Numbered from the stretch's first letter, positions 1-14,900 are shown. The stretch: DNA of 64,000 bases from Dermanyssus gallinae (GCA_003439945.1 QVRM01001393.1:124001-188000); one strand, 5' to 3'. Numbers and translations: made by a program. The notes: generated from the sequence alone by a model not told the origin.

Positions 1-754
1 TGTGACTGGATAGTGTATTGAATGTATTATATTGTTATTGCATTGATTAGCAAAGTGATTGTTAGTATTACCTACAGTTGCGAATGCGTTATATATTTCA
101 TCACTGGAACTGACCTGCGTGGTCTCAGCACATTGACAATACAGTCGAAGGCGAGTGACCTCGTCTCTTTGTTGGTGTAAGCCGTTGGTGATGCAGACAT
201 TAACAAAGGTAGACTCCATGGTTTGTGAACCTAAAAATGTAATATTTTTTCCAATGTATTTTTGGAAGGTTTAAATTTCCAGAAATCAAAATTGGACTGG
301 TTGTGTCATGAATGAAGTCAATTTTTTTATGCGTTTCCTGCGTTTAGCAAGGGTGTTGGCCTTTTTCGCATAATAACAGGCAACCCCGATGAAATTTCAT
401 CTGAAATATACACAAAATGCGACAGCTTCAATGCGACTATTTAGTTTTAATTCAGAAACTTTAATCGTGTTTTTAATTTATATGCAACTTTCCCTCGCCG
501 GGAGCCACGATCACCCTATCATCGCACAACAGTTTTCTCTCTCTCTCAGTTACATGTTTACCGCCTAACCAGGTTTCGAACCAGCTTATAAACACTATAT
601 AATTATAATTTAAGGCGGTATATGAACTAAGCAGTTGTGTACGACCAGCTTTACCTATTGGACGAGCATTTAAATATCAACGTTTTACCGCGTTGTTATC
701 CGCTGGGGAAGTGATGCTAACTTTTGGACGGAGACACTGGGGTGGCAATTTAGT
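1..754. other. Intergenic, nothing recognised
   Basis: AT-rich sequence with no open frame or motif I can assign. A B-box-like GGTTCGAAACC is readable on the minus strand near 570, but I see no A box or cloverleaf around it. Confidence 0.5.
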
Positions 755-1078
755 CTACATTGTTTTAAAATAGTGGGCAGCCCGGGAAGAGGGTAGGAGG
801 TGGATGCGGGATGTGGAGTCGGGGGGCCAGATGACGTGAAGAACCGGTAGTGGAGGAAGGGATGGAGGACGAAATTGAAAAAGCAGCAATCCCTGATTGA
901 ATATTGAAACCGTTTCTGCTGCAACCGGGGAGGAAAATGTCCGAGAGAGTTGGTCAGCAACAACCTCGCAATCCGCGCGGCTGTCACTACCTGGGCCGCC
1001 TGTTACTACCGGAATAGAGCAGACGATTAATCTGACGTTGTTGGCTTTGCAGAGTGTCATCAGGTCATCCAGCTGATG
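755..1078 (-). mobile_element. Possible LINE ORF1/esterase-like remnant
   Basis: On the minus strand a frame reads LDDLMTLCKANNVRLIVCSI and continues VVTGGPGSDSRADCEVVADQ before losing meaning. The pattern (short helix, then a hydrophobic strand ending in a small-residue turn) resembles SGNH-hydrolase-like segments found in some LINE ORF1 proteins, but no catalytic Ser-His pair can be confirmed. It is flanked by an (AT)n tract at 1079-1100. It could equally be a chance frame. Confidence 0.25.
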
Positions 1079-1100
1079 TATATATATATATATATATAAA

Positions 1101-2515
1101 ATATTGTGATGATTTATTAATCATTTATTTGTTATTTATTATACATATTTTGTAAGGTGCAGGGCACTAATACACTAGCGAGACCATCCCAGTCGTATCT
1201 GAGGCGTACTTGTGAGTGGCAGGTAAGTTTGCGCGAGTGCGCGCACAAGATTGTTCATCGTGCTCACAGGATTCGGGCTGCATGCTTGCGTTTCAGGACC
1301 AACTCGTATCGAAGATGTTCCTATGGCTGGCCTGCATCTTCCTTCTTTGGCTACTCGTCGTCTAGAGTCTACTACGGGCTGCGAAGTACGGCGTGAGGTG
1401 ATGCCCAGTAAAATGATGCCCACCAGTCTTCGAGATCAGACGGAATAGCCGCATGCTAAGAAGAGGGAGGGTGGGGGGTCAATGTAAGGCAGATCAGCAG
1501 TTCGTTTCCTTCGCAACGGGCTGCTGGCCACCGCCACTGCGGCATCACTCACGATTCACGTCGAAGAATCGTCGGGAAGCAGGACGACTGGAAGAAGGGA
1601 AGCTACGTAACGTTTCCACAGAGTTTCCAATCGCACACGTGGCACGCACGGGTATCGGGCGTTGGTGGGAGATTAGCTAGGAAGCGAACATGACACGTCT
1701 CTATGCCGTCTCTTCTCCAAATTGTTTGGCCGCCCCGTTATCGTTCGTTGGCAGACAAGAAGAACGGGCGGCGAGGCGCCCACGGTGGTTGTGGGTGACA
1801 GCCAGCATATGCCCATGCTGGGCATCCGAACAGATATGAAAGGTTTTCCACCACCCACTAAAAAATAGTAAAAACCGTAGTTCACTTTCGTCCGTAGTAG
1901 CACGCCCATTTACACGCGCATCAGAGGGCGCTCGACCCGCTGCGGCGGACACAGAGATGAAGCCGACGTAGAGATTAGATAGGGCAAGCAACAAAAAACA
2001 AAAAAGGCCTCGCCGATTGATTTCGTCAATCGAAGCACCGCAACCACGCCTCACAACACATGTGATTTCAAAACAATGTATTGTTTTCAGTAGATCATAG
2101 ATAGAGATAAGAGACAGACGTTAAGTGATAGATACACAGATACAGATAGGTAGGTGCATAGCGGTGGTGGTGGTGGTGGCGGCGGACCTGCTGTTACTGC
2201 CGCTACTGCTGAGCGTCTATGATTGGAGGCGTTTGTTCACCGAGCGTCACCCAGGCTGTCATCATCTCCGTTCGCCCATTGTATTGTCTCCCGCTCGTCC
2301 TTGTTTTCAGTGTTGTGAGTACAGCTGGTACTAATACAACTACCACCACCCAATGTTTTGCTGCTTGCCGACTGTGTTTTCAGCAGGCTACAGAGAGGAC
2401 AATGACCAGCGTAATTGTCAGACTGGTAATAATAACGGTATATAATTGTAATATATTCTACTAATACTCTGTGTGATCTTTTAGGTGCTCCTAGTAGCCC
2501 GACTGTTCGTGTTTG

Positions 2516-2565
<50 letters not shown>

Positions 2566-3189
2566 CATATATTATACTATAATAGACTGTGTGATCTTTA
2601 TTACATGGGGTTTCTAGTATATATATATACAATATAGACGAGAGAAATACTTATCTCTGATACCAGTGACAAAGAGCGTTTGTAAGCATATGCAACAAAA
2701 ATAACACTGTTGCTCTATTATCTAGAGTTATTACTAAGTGAGTGATTTCACTGTATTGGTCCCGATTTATTCACAGTTTCCTTAATAATGCTTCGTATAA
2801 TGAATATCACGCTTACGTGCAATCGTTACTGGCCAAAATGCAGGACTAAATTTCGAGGCTAATGTTCTCGGCAGGTACGACGTCACACAATGGATACATC
2901 ATTTCCGTCGTCGGGTATGACTGTTTTGCATTAATTAAGAGTCACGTAAAAAGAGATATAGTCTTTGGAATTGAGATTAAGATAAGGAAGCATAGAAAAG
3001 GCATACAAACAAAAATTATGAGTAAAAAATGTGAACATTTCTTTAATTAGGCAGTGCTATTTGGTCATATTAGGCAGTATACAAATTTGCATCAATGCTA
3101 TCTAGATTTGTATTACAGATATTTCGTTGTCCTACGGATAGTCCCTTATACTTTGTTATATACGTTTTACAATAATTGAACTGACCCCA

Positions 3190-3224
<35 letters not shown>

Positions 3225-4480
3225 TGTTGAACTTATTTTAGTGTTATGTTGTACTCTATAGTGTGTTTCTACAAAGATGATGTTGAATATACGTTATTTA
3301 TGAAGCCTGGCCTGTCTCTTGGGTGGTGATCTAAAATAGGTATCAGTTAGAAAAAACGCTCATACTATGTAAGCTTCATGTCGATTAATAAAGTCATTTT
3401 ATTGATAATACGCAGGCCACCATCGTTTCGCTCCGCTAACCTTACTATATCAGTATGATCAACAATTAGGGCTGTTCAAGATTCATCATATATATGTTTA
3501 TGTGCTTGAGATATGTGTGTATATAGTAAACGTAAGAGCTTGTCCGCTTACGTTACGCTCGACGTTACTTTCTTTACATTTTACTGTTATGTCGTTTTGT
3601 TAAGTAACTATGCATGCCATCACTTCGAGCCTAGACGAGAAGGCAGTGCTGGGTGCGAAGGGGTGCATGATAATACTGTAGTAAGCCAGGTTTCCCAGAG
3701 CTTTTTTTACAACCGGATTTTGATTTGAAAGCACTGGATCACGCAAAAGGCTGATACTCACCGTTTACCCATTATACGTCGTGCTGGGAAATAACTCAAC
3801 GTTCATGGCATCAGAGTCGCCGGCCATTAACACTGCGCCGTCCGACCTCGTGTTTCTTGGACCAAGGGTTGGAATTTGAGCCGAAATCGTATTCTATACG
3901 GAACACGCACAAAAGAAAAATACTTAATGCGGAAACAATTTCGTTCTTCCAATAGATCATTCCCACTCTCCAACACGTGCTTGCAAGATGGGTGTCATTT
4001 ATTCTACATCTAAAATACAAACGCCTTTAGAAACAAGATGTAAGAAAAATGTATTATGCTTTGAGTATTTAGTGGCAAAAAGGTATTATGCATGCGTTTT
4101 AAGTGAAGCCCATACGTACAAAGGGTTTAGCACTGGCAGCATTTTGTGCAAAGTGTAGTGATCCAAAAAAGATTTTACGGCGTACCCGCCGAATCAAATG
4201 TACATAAGACGAGAGCTCTCTATATTGGTAGAGTCTTGCAGAAACACCTTACAAGTAGAACAGCTTGATTTACAGGTAATGCAAGGACGAGCGTGTACTT
4301 TCTCCCTACCTTGAAGTGTGTGCAGACGCCCTGACTTGTTCTGCATCCGCGCTTATTGCATGCTTGTAGAGCCCGCTAGGCATGATCTATTGTCTATAAG
4401 AAATATAGTCGTTTACTAATGGAAGACTAACTAGAGAATTAAAAATTCTCATTGGTTACAACTTGCGGAAGCACTTGAAA
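1101..4480. other. Intergenic; GC-richer patch then AT-rich DNA
   Basis: The part from about 1150 to 2360 is richer in GC than its surroundings, with GTG/GGC runs near 2160-2200, but its frames show no domain I recognise. After 2480 the sequence is AT-rich, with (AT)n tracts at 2519-2572 and 3192-3222. No gene seen. Confidence 0.45.
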
Positions 4481-4570
4481 TTGAGGGGCTTAACAATTGA
4501 AGAAATGGCTCTAGCAGGTTAATTTATTTCCAGAAATTGCAGATCTCCGCATTTTAGCAAGATGTTTGAC

Positions 4571-4710
4571 AGTAGTACGGTGGGATTTGTCGAGCCGTAA
4601 CTTGATGCATTCGCGCGCGCCTTACGACCGAAGGAGACACAGGTGCATTGGCAATGCGAAAGCTGTTCCGTGAACGTTACCTGTTGGCTAAAAGTCAGCC
4701 CGAAAAAGTA
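4571..4710 (+). mobile_element. Old tRNA-derived SINE fragment
   Basis: This stretch matches the head of the SINE at 35955-36357: both carry a TGTCGAGCC start, a TGRTGCATTCG A-box-like motif, a CGACCG loop between CCTT/AAGG-type arms, and later GTCAGCCCGAAAA. The B box is degraded here (GGTGCATTGG in place of GGTTCGATCC), so this copy is older. Confidence 0.4.
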
Positions 4711-5039
4711 CGGTGTGATTTTTGATCATAGTACGGTGTTTTATAGCCGACATATCTGGCATGTCAAGCAGACCGGACCAGTCTCCTCGGGAGCTTATAA
4801 ACAGGTTAGGAAATGTGGCACGCAATTCCGAGCCTGGTGAGTGGATAGGATTACAGAAAGTGCGTTTGTGAGTTTTACGCTAGTTGCTGACAGCTACCGA
4901 CGAGGCATGTGCATTATACATATTTATTTTTCGTATATTACATTACATATACTAAGGAAGATTAGCTAAGCCAATCGGGTGCCTAGCGGGTGTGTATTGT
5001 GACTATCACGTGTCCGCTTCGTCTAGGCTAGGCCGAGAC

Positions 5040-5345
5040 CAGACTCAGAAGTGCGCTCCGAACGGAGGCCGCATTTTCAAGTTGTACGCCAAGATCCACA
5101 TGTTGTTTAAAAAAGGACGACGATCTGCTATCGCCGGTTGACAGATTTAACAAAGTGCCGACTTTGCAGATCAGCTGTCCGGTCCGAACACCAGTGGCAT
5201 CCAAGGTCTCAAACGCGAGAGGCCAGAATTCGTGGGAATACCTATTTGAATAGTATTTTCTTAGGCTTCGGATGCGCCGTCACCGACCATAGGAGGTGCT
5301 AGGGAGTCGGCAACAGTTGCATCCCAAACCAACATTTTGCCTCGC
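5040..5345 (-). mobile_element. LINE (RLE-type-like) C-terminal fragment
   Basis: The minus strand reads MLVWDATVADSLAPPMVGDG, then after a frameshift and stops FWPLAFETLDATGVRTGQLI and LLNLSTGD. These match, in order, the blocks [31 protein letters not shown] and the helix seen in the longer fragment at 22689-23213. Broken by frameshifts; clearly dead. Confidence 0.5.
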
Positions 5346-6294
5346 ATGTGCATTATGCATTCCCGAAACCTGCCGTATAGAAAAATTAAAAAATAATCAT
5401 AGCCTTAAAATTAAAGGCTTAAAGCTGATAACTCACTTCGCCGTATTCCCCGGAACCTGGATGTTCTTACAATAATGTATTTCGTTCGCATACCGAACTG
5501 AGAAGGAAACAATGTCTGTGTAGAGGACGCACAGTAGAATACAAGAATTTATTGAACCTCGGAGAGGAGACTTCCCAGTTCTACGCAAAGGAGAATCAAA
5601 ATGTTAATTTATTTATATGGTTTTAGGCAGGAGGTCGTCAAACGGTGATAATTTAATTATTTGATAATTTCGCATACGCTAGAAAAATATTACTTATTAA
5701 AATGTACTGTCGATAAAAAGGCCAACGTTTGCAATTACGCAATGCAAAATCTAAATCCGTACGTCGTATAATAAATTTCTCATTACTGATTTGTGTCTTA
5801 TGACCTCATGCGATCAAAGTATGCTCACACATACATTTTTGTAAAAACAGACAAATAGAAAAAATAGCATCAACTAATACCTGTAATCGCCTCTTTTATT
5901 ACCATAATTTTTTATATATATATAACTCATTCATACAGTCTTGGTCGTATCTAATTGTGGCCTAACCTCTATATCCACAGCTAGCATTTTAGCCAAATTG
6001 TGCCCTACTCTTCATGTATGCGGCAATACTTTGTTAGTCCAACAATGTGAGCTAACTATTGATATTTGTATTCTATTTCCTAAATTAACGTCATTCTACA
6101 TCACAACGGGCTCCACCATACCCCAGGCTGACAGGTAGATCGATCCGGCTATCTAGATGTGCATTGTAGACAGTCGTCACAGAGTGACTGGCGGTCTATG
6201 CAGCAGCGCTTGGTAGATGATGCGCTACGTTATTGCGTTAAATTGTCGTCGATTTGTGGCGTTGTCATTTGCTAATCATACATTCAAACACTAC
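5346..6294. other. AT-rich intergenic DNA, nothing recognised
   Basis: Long A/T runs and a short (TA)n near 5910. No coding or structural signal I can support. Confidence 0.45.
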
Positions 6295-6372
6295 GAAACA
6301 CTACACACAAAACAGTTTGAGTAGCAATCTTTCGAAACACTACACACAAAACAGTTTGAGTAGCAATCTTTC
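6295..6372. repeat. 39-bp direct repeat, two perfect copies
   Basis: The unit beginning GAAACACTACACACAAAACA occurs twice head to tail with no spacer and no mismatch. Because 39 is divisible by three, an overlapping frame shows a 13-residue repeat, but I see no sign that this is a gene. Confidence 0.9.
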
Positions 6373-7770
6373 AGGAGTCGGAGTACTAGTAATAGTAACG
6401 CCGCCGTACTTAGTAATTTGTCCCCTAGCATTCAACCTCTGCTGGCACGGCTGGCGTAAGCCGTCACGTTAGACAGCTCGTGCTTGTGTCGACGTAAATA
6501 AGCATGCATCATCAATAAATCGTTCGATTCGCGTTAGACCATTGAGTGAGAAGTCATCAAGAGAACATGTACGAACTAGGGTTGACCGAATGTGAGTGAT
6601 GTTCAATTTTATAGATAGATAGGTTAAGGCAGCTAACGGCAATTTGAGCCGTCGTTTTCTGCTGCGCGGGCTACTGTCGTTATGCTCGTTCTCAAGAAAT
6701 GTGAGTTGAGCTGCAGCTAATCTGCAGCCTTTCTTGAATATATGTCAATCACGTTCGCCGATTGTTAAGAATAGTTGTAATAATAATAATAAAATCCCAA
6801 ATATAAATTGCCGTCCAGTGATCAAAATCGATATCTGGCCAAGCGCGAAGATGCCATGATTCCTAACTTGTATAGACATATAAGCGTTGTTGAATACGAA
6901 CAAGAAAAGCGAACAAATGTCTTGAGCGAAAAAGGATTGGTCAAAGTCAGCAAGCAGAAATGTACGGCCTTTCTCAGCCTGTATCTACTTAATACAGACA
7001 ATTGCGCGATAAACATAGAGTTACGATCCATTGTTGTTACGATCAGTGTAATAAGGTTCCCGGCTTCAAGCAAAAGCGTGCCTTATCTCCTACCCAAAAA
7101 TTACTGATACTTCTCTTTGATTGAGCTTTTTTCATATTTAATCCTCCTTGGGGCGGCATTGTACACAGAACAAATGTGTGTTCCTTTTTGAATTATTTCA
7201 CGGCAACAGCTCCGATCCTATGATGCCTTATCTCAGGGGCAAACACCTGGTCATAGTCAAAATCCTATTAAACTTAGGTCATTCTGCTCTCTGTCACGTA
7301 ACTGCTAGAGGACTTTCTCTTGTTTGCGATTTTAACTGGGCCGCCACAGCTACAGACGACGGCACTGAGGCAGAGGCACCATTGTCAGAAAAACATACTC
7401 CCGCTTATAGAATAATATCTATAAGAGAAATATTATTACCATTCATATTGCAATAGTATGTGTCGAAACAACGATTACCTTTACTAAAATAATGAGAACC
7501 TATCAAATACTACTATATAAACGCACAGCAATGAAAATAATTGTAATGATTATTGCTAACTTCACAGTCACTATCCAGGTCACTTTCTGTGTGGTACTTT
7601 AAATAACGAAAAAAAAATAGAATTTGAGCTATAGTTTTAAAATACGTTGTTTCGTTGAGTTGTAATTTCTGTTCTCGAGGGTACTTTCTCGCTGCCTTCT
7701 GCTTCGAGTGTACAAATCGAGTAGTGAAATCTCTCTTTGTATGTGTATACACAAAAATATACATACATAC

Positions 7771-7804
<34 letters not shown>

Positions 7805-8844
7805 TCTTAACGCATATATGGTAGCACAGTATAATACTAGTTAATGGCCTAGAGTTGTACAAATAGCAAAGTACAAGCACGACTACACAGCGGCAAAGAT
7901 CCGGGAGGGAGAGTATGTGTCTGTAAGAGCTCGGTGATTATCTTCTGTCTTCCAACCGCCTGGTCTGTGGTGGCGGAACGACCAACTCATCCGTCCGATA
8001 TACTCTTGAAACTCGTGCTAATTTCTGTTTCTGTTTGGTGAGTTCGCTGTCTGGCACGTGAGTACTTTCTTGTGCGGCAGCAGATGATGTAAGGCAGATG
8101 CTGTTGCTGATTCAAAAGCGTCTTTAGCAGTCGATTCTTCGACATCGAGTTCGGCTCCGTGATGAACTGACTGATCTTGTTCGTTTTACGCTGACGCATC
8201 TTCATCGTATATCGCAGGCTCAATACCACTGCAGGAAGGCTGCAGCGGTTATCTTTTGGTATACGGCGAGTCGTACAGTCATACATTCAGAAGAAGTGTT
8301 TTCTCATCGAAAAAGAAAACACGTTCGAGAAAAATCGATCGAGACTGACACCCAGCCAGCAAACACGCATGCATACGTGGAATATGGAGAGAGACACATT
8401 GAAGAGACGCACATTCGACAGTTTTCGCGTTCAAAGCGTCTACCTGTCTACTGGACAATATATTCTCTGGAACTACGAAACCAGTACGACGAAAACTCGA
8501 TTCGCAGATCGGAGATATAGGTAAGGATCACTACGGCGGCTTTGGGGTTGGGGCGGTAGTCCCTCTTCACACATGACACCGACTCAATTTTAGGGATCGA
8601 AGAACTCTAATTGATCGAACTCTATCGTGCTCTATTCGAAATCAAGCACCACTTCGAGTTCTCCCGGCAACGTCGTTGCCGTTGAGGTTATGTCGATGGT
8701 ACTGGTACCCATCAGACGCCGTCCTCACTGCTGCAGCCGCTGCTGCTGCTGCTACTACTGTTGTGTTGTGGAGCTTCGTTCAACTTTGAAGCAAGACCAG
8801 AACCAGCGTTTTGTCGAGAACCGGTGAAGAGAGGTTTTGATTCA
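6373..8844. other. Downstream flank and probable 3' UTR of the ACAP gene
   Basis: Minus-strand transcription of the ACAP gene ends somewhere in here; the stop codon is just to the right. I could not place a clear AATAAA on the minus strand within the first kilobase, so the transcript end is unknown. A CTG-rich run lies at 8728-8757 and an (AT)n tract at 7770-7802. No independent gene recognised. Confidence 0.35.
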
Positions 8845-8921
8845 TTAGGTTGCGGCGGCCCTGGCAGTTTCGCGTCCTTTGCTGCTAAAGTCCCGCACAG
8901 CCTGGTCAAAAACGTCTGTAC
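8845..8921 (-). CDS. ACAP coding exon 19 (C-terminus and stop)
   Basis: Acceptor TTTCAG. In the phase set by exon 18 it reads [20 protein letters not shown], then RAAAT and [13 protein letters not shown] matches the family ..Y..IFRDFS tail. Confidence 0.88.
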
Positions 8922-11900
8922 CTGAAATGTAAAAGCAGATTGGTTGATAGTTACCATAGGATTTGCGCTGCTCGCACGCGCATCTACATGAACTACTCTG
9001 TCAACATGTCGTGACGCCAATGTCTAACAATGACAACTAGCAAGTATATCAGCAAATAAGAAAAGCAATTGAGAAACAGTAATATGGCTACTTGGAATTT
9101 GCTTCTTGAATATGTGTATGCAGATATATAAAGAGAGAGAGAGAGAGAGAGGGAGACAGAGCGATTATACATAAAAAGCAGTGACATTGACAGAGAGCAA
9201 TACAAATGTAAGGGAAACGACATGGGAGCCGTGGTCAACTTGTAGTCAGATACGGCTCAGATAACTGGTCCTAGATTAATAAACTAAACTAGTAAAGCGT
9301 GAAAGCCCACGCAATTGTCATTGTGAAAAAAAAAGAACAACAATATAATCTACGTGCCGTTAGTCTACTGGCTGCAAGGAGAGGTAACGCTATGATGCCT
9401 AACGGTTCTAAGTAGGGGAAAGCATTACATCGAGCCTTCAAATCGAACGTACTGCCGATTGGCCTCTATGCGGTCGAGTTGAAGAACTGTTTACAGCCTG
9501 TTTTAATCAGACACGAAGACTTAACGCCACAAGCAGCGAGCGTAACCACTCAAAGCTCAGAACACACTCAGAGCAATATCGAGACGAGGTGTGAGAACCG
9601 GCAAAACAACAAAACAGAGAGTGACAACAACAACAACAATAATAATCATATCCCAGCACGTTTTTCAAATTGCTAAATGAGCGAGTTCGGTGCCGGTTTA
9701 GGCACTTCGGCTGGACGCTTCCCTCTACGCAAATGTAATCGCCAACGCTGATATCCCTACAGCTATGGGGGAGTATAAGGGTTGGCGATAAAGATAAAGG
9801 GGACAGGACACTTCCATGGGATGCCAAATGCGATTGTATGATTTGAAAGAGCTCTCGGTGCATCAAAATGTAGGGGAAGACTGCAATTGCGTACACAGGC
9901 AGGCAAATGCCTCATATGCACAAACGCCTGCCATTCATTTCTAATCCTACCCGGAATGTGCACAGGCAGCCAAATGCCTCATGTGCACAAATGCCTCATA
10001 TGCTTGCCATTCATCTCTAATCCTACCATGTTCACTACATCACGACCATCTAGTTGAATTAGCTAGTGACGTTCGTGCAGCAGCAAAAACAGCTACCACG
10101 TGAGCTCAACGACCGATGCAAGAGTAACACGGCAACCTTAAACAATCCCGCTCCATTCCACCGTAGCTAAATTCATAGGAGGGGTGTTGAGGCAAAATGC
10201 AAGAGCGCGCAGACGGCTAAAAGACGCAGAGCGACACCACAAAGCACACGCTTGCGCACGCGCGAGAGAGAGAGAGAGGGATAGAGAAGGCGAGCAAGAA
10301 AGGAAGGAAAGCTTCTGCAATCTGCAAATGCAGCAGGCAACGAGTAGGCTATCTGGCGTCTATCAAGACGCAACCGCCTAGAGTGCGACGTAACAACGTT
10401 TTCTTTTGGGGTCATTTTACCTCTGCAAGAAGACGACTCCGGTCTAAGGCGGGAGGCGCCCCCTCTGAAAAAGGAGATGGCGCTCCGGATGATGCTCAAG
10501 GTTCGGCTTACGGCACTTTTGCCCGCCAGGACAGTATGCAGAAGAGCAAGCGCTTGGCCAGCCTAGAAGTGGCAGACATACGCATTACGAGCGCACAGAG
10601 CCTCAGTACGGAATCGCCACTTTGCAACTATCAGCAGCTAATAGCTACACGCCGGCGCCTATCGTCGTTGGCAGCTACTCAACGCCAGAGGCCGTCCACT
10701 TAGTTTGATATGTCAGCCAGCGACCCCCCCAAACCCCAACACAATACGTTTATCATACCAACTGGTAATTTCCAGTCCTAAAAAGACACACACTCTGATA
10801 TTCGCAAGTTAGTAGAAACAAAGCGACAATCCGCATTATATCTGAAATTTAAAAAAAATAATCCAACAGCATTTACAGGACCGATCAGGAACAAGTCCAC
10901 ATAAACGAGCCAACATTATGCGTTGGGCTACATCAGAGTCGACTCGACTTCAACTATTTTTCATTTTAAGAGGGGAAAATGCTTTTACGCACGACCGCTG
11001 GTACTAATGACGGCCAGTGTGGGACTCGGCACCGGCGGAGAGTATATGACTCAATCCTATCCACGTGTATTATCCACTAAAACCCATCTTCCCCAACCCC
11101 CTGCCGGCTCGGAATTGTAAAGCAGTACCTCCGAATTCAACTAGGTAACGACAAAATGCTACCGGCTCTTAGTGACGCCCACAAGATATGTGTAGATGCT
11201 TTACATGACCCTGACCCCGGCCACGACATTACCTGCGTTTTGTGCTCACGCTTCACAGCAAATTGTTCATACAATTTTTCGTTGTTTTATCCTAACTACG
11301 GATTGTCTGTCTATGATTAACGAAGGTAGACTTACCACACAACATGATATGTCTTAAAAAAAAACTAGCTATTAGAGGGTTACCCTGGTATCGAAATATA
11401 CCGTTCGTGCTGTCGTATAATCGAGCACATAGCAATTTGGCCAGACGTAAGCGTCCAGCCGGCGTGTTGCCCGTCACATTTACACTGTTTGTGTCATAAA
11501 TGCTACAAAAATGTATGTTACACAAATTGGTATTGAAAAGCACTCAATAGTTAAAAGATCCTAGAATAGAAAACTGCCAAGCGCCTTCCCGTTGGAGGTG
11601 ATAAACACTGTAAAACGTGGTCTGCATCTTTCACAATCAGCCACCATACACGCAAATCTTGCGCTTATAAAACTTATATTGCTCTTATGGCCCTCTCCTT
11701 GAATCGGCGACTATTTTAAATTATAAATTTGACTAAAAAACGAGGTAAACGAGCCTCACATTTGCTTTAGCCTTAGACCTGTTCGGAACTCCGTAAATAG
11801 GCTCTTCATACACTCCGTTGCCAATGGTTAAACGTTTGCGCAAATGCATTTCACTGGTCTCCTGCTATATTTGAACTATTCTAATTTGTGAAATATCCGA

Positions 11901-14900
11901 CAATCCCAACTGTCTTTTTCTGTTGGCAACACCAACAAATTGTAAAAAAACATTGGTTTATAGACGCAAAATGGCCCAACACATACTATTAGAATGTAAC
12001 CGATTCGCACATAAACATGATTTGTGGCTTACCCGTGGTAAAGTCCGAGTCTTCGAGCTTGAGGTCGTCACGAAACTGGTCCAATCGAATAAGGGTTACG
12101 ACCTCGGCGTTTCCGTTGGCAACCGCCAAAGCCAATGCAGAGTTGCCCTCGCGGTCCAACGCGTCCCGATCGGCGCCCTGTAGCAGTAAAATGTCCGCCT
12201 TTACGTGAATTCCTCATATATATATATATATATATATATAGCAGGCTAAGTTGCAACAAAACTGAAACAGCCAGCTCTAGCGTCGCTACTGAGAGCCACT
12301 AAGGGACGATACACTGCAAACGCAATGGCACCTTTTGTCAGTCACTGTGCATCTGCGTGGTGGTTAGTATACGTAGTATTAGTAATGAGTCACAGTTGGG
12401 CGCAATTTCTTTTCTCTATTCTCCACTTCGGGCGTGCCGACTTCGGGCTGTCGTACGCTATCGCTGGCTTTTGGCATGTTGAATGCTGTTTGCCCTGCTG
12501 ATCTGCTTACCGCGTAGTGAGATGAATACTAAACCAGGCACGGAGCCGCCGCCAATCATCACGACGTGCAAAACGAATAGCTGCTCTCAATGTGTTTGGA
12601 TTGAATCTTGTGCGCGCTGCTCTTATAGTACTTTCGCTGTTGCTTGGCTGTTTCAGACGGAGGATCAGCGTCTCAGACAAAGACTGTGGGGGAGGCGAGG
12701 CGATAAAGAACAGAGGACGAGCAATAAGGCAGATAGATGCAGATTGATTTAGAGAGAGACACGTGACGCTCTATGCGCTGTATGCGGTGGGCGTGTGCCG
12801 CCTGTGTGCAAGGTTGGCTGAGGAATGAGATGAAAGAAAAAAGATGATAGGGACAACGAAGACAGACGAGAAAGTAGCGTTCTCTATGTTGAGCCGCCGA
12901 CAGGCTGGGAGAAAAAGAGAGCGAGAGAAGATACGACAGATATACGTTTCGTCTATTAGTCGCCTCTGTTAGGTATACATCAGGCCTAAATACGTTAAAA
13001 CAGCTATTACATTCACTAAGTTAGACTGCTTCATAAGGATATTTTCGACCAGTTGCCAGCATGATATCTAGCACAGGGTCTGTCACACATCTGTCACAGA
13101 AAAACACAAAGTTCATCGGGATCATGAAAGCCTACTGTCCTGTACACTACATACTGACGACAGCTACGCAGCGCGTAACGAGTTACAACGTGCCGGTGCA
13201 TGCGATTCGAGCTTTTCCGAGCTCAAAAAAGTTGAGATCTACCTCGGCCATCTTCTGTTCATATTGACAAATAAAAGCAGCAGGATTATAGGTTGCACAT
13301 ATAGCGGGCATTTTATGGCTTTGGTCTTACGAATGTTAATTTCAAAAGCAACTTCCCCCACAAATGTTTCCAATCGCGCCTACCTCTGTTGTACTTGGAA
13401 TCTACTGGTCCCATACAAGGCAACATCATAGAGCATGGAGAAAGATGTTCGCCCAAACCGACTCGCGGTTTTCGATAACACGGGGGATTCGTAGCAAAAA
13501 CAAGAATAATAGGCTGAGGTTAAAACTGTGTGGAAAGCCAGTGGCTTGTTTGCATGAAAGGGCGAGCTCGACGACTCCATCTTGAATGATGATTGGGCTC
13601 TCACATAGCACCATGCAAAGAACCCCGATGATGTCGGCTGGTTCGGCCAGTTTAAATGGGATTTCGCCGATGGGATTCCATGAAGGCAGATTTAAATTCC
13701 ACACATAACGGGTGTGTAAAAACAGTTTTTTTTATATTTTGTCTTGGCCCCATTCCACCATTTGTGACAGCAACTTTTGGCTATTCCTCGCCACGAGGTG
13801 ATAGCAAGGCGCTGTGCCAGGCATCGGGAGTTCGGCCGCTTTGTAAGCACTTAGTGAAGAGAGAAGTCCAGCAGGACGCTTGAACAGTTGTCTCCCTATG
13901 ACGCTCGTTGTGATTTGATCAGGCCCTATTGCACAGCGAAGTGTCCCAGGCGCCTTCTAACCTATTTACCTTCGACCTGCAGTGGCTCGTGCAACAGGTT
14001 CGCAGGCTTAAACATATTCGTTAAGTAGGTTACTAAAGTAGAGGTGATTTCCGGAATGGACGTGTCGTTGTATATAGTGCCTAGACAGAGGATCCGTTTT
14101 TCTACCAGTGTTTCCTTCCAATAAAAGACAAACAAATCCTGCTATTATACTGAGACGTCGCCCTTGGATCATAACCATCTCTATTAACTCTGCTAGGGCC
14201 CGACGTGCAAGCAGCCAGAGCATGGATCATGCAGAAGCCAGACATCGTAAATGTTACGTAAAGTTGCCCATGTATCCGTGAGCACAAAAAGCCCATTGGG
14301 GCGTAGAGGTCAATAGCACGCGCACCCCCCGCGATTTCACTGTGCCGCTACAAGCGCCTCTCATTCCAGCTTAAAGCCCTTTTTTAATTGTTAAGCCGTT
14401 TGGATTTGTGTTGCTCCGAAGCGCCGACCCGAGGTAGTCATAGAGTGTGGGCTTCTGCGGTAACCGGAGCTTCCCAAAGGCCCGACGGGCATCTCGAGGA
14501 GGGCCCGGTGGTCATCTGTATTAATGGCTGGAGTGACAGCTCGCTGACTCGCTTACGGACATAGGTTGCCTCAGGGCTGACTTCAGATTGTCCACAGTGA
14601 TCTCCTGCGAAGTCGATTTTCGCTGTTGCCTCTGGGCAGTGGAGTGTACCTTTTTGGCCTCCCCTCCTTTGCGTTGAGTAGTCACTGGTTTGGGTGCTTT
14701 GACCGGATCGTTGCGCAAGTGGAGATTTCAAGCTGACTCCTGAAACATCCTTTACCCTTCGAGCTATGGTAAGCGCCGTCTTTTTGGCCGGCTTTCCCTT
14801 GATATTGAAAAAACCGCGTTCGACCATCTCACGCTGTATCTGATTTCCGCGCGCAGAGTATTTCGTTGGCATTCTTACAGTCCTGATTAAACAGCGGAAC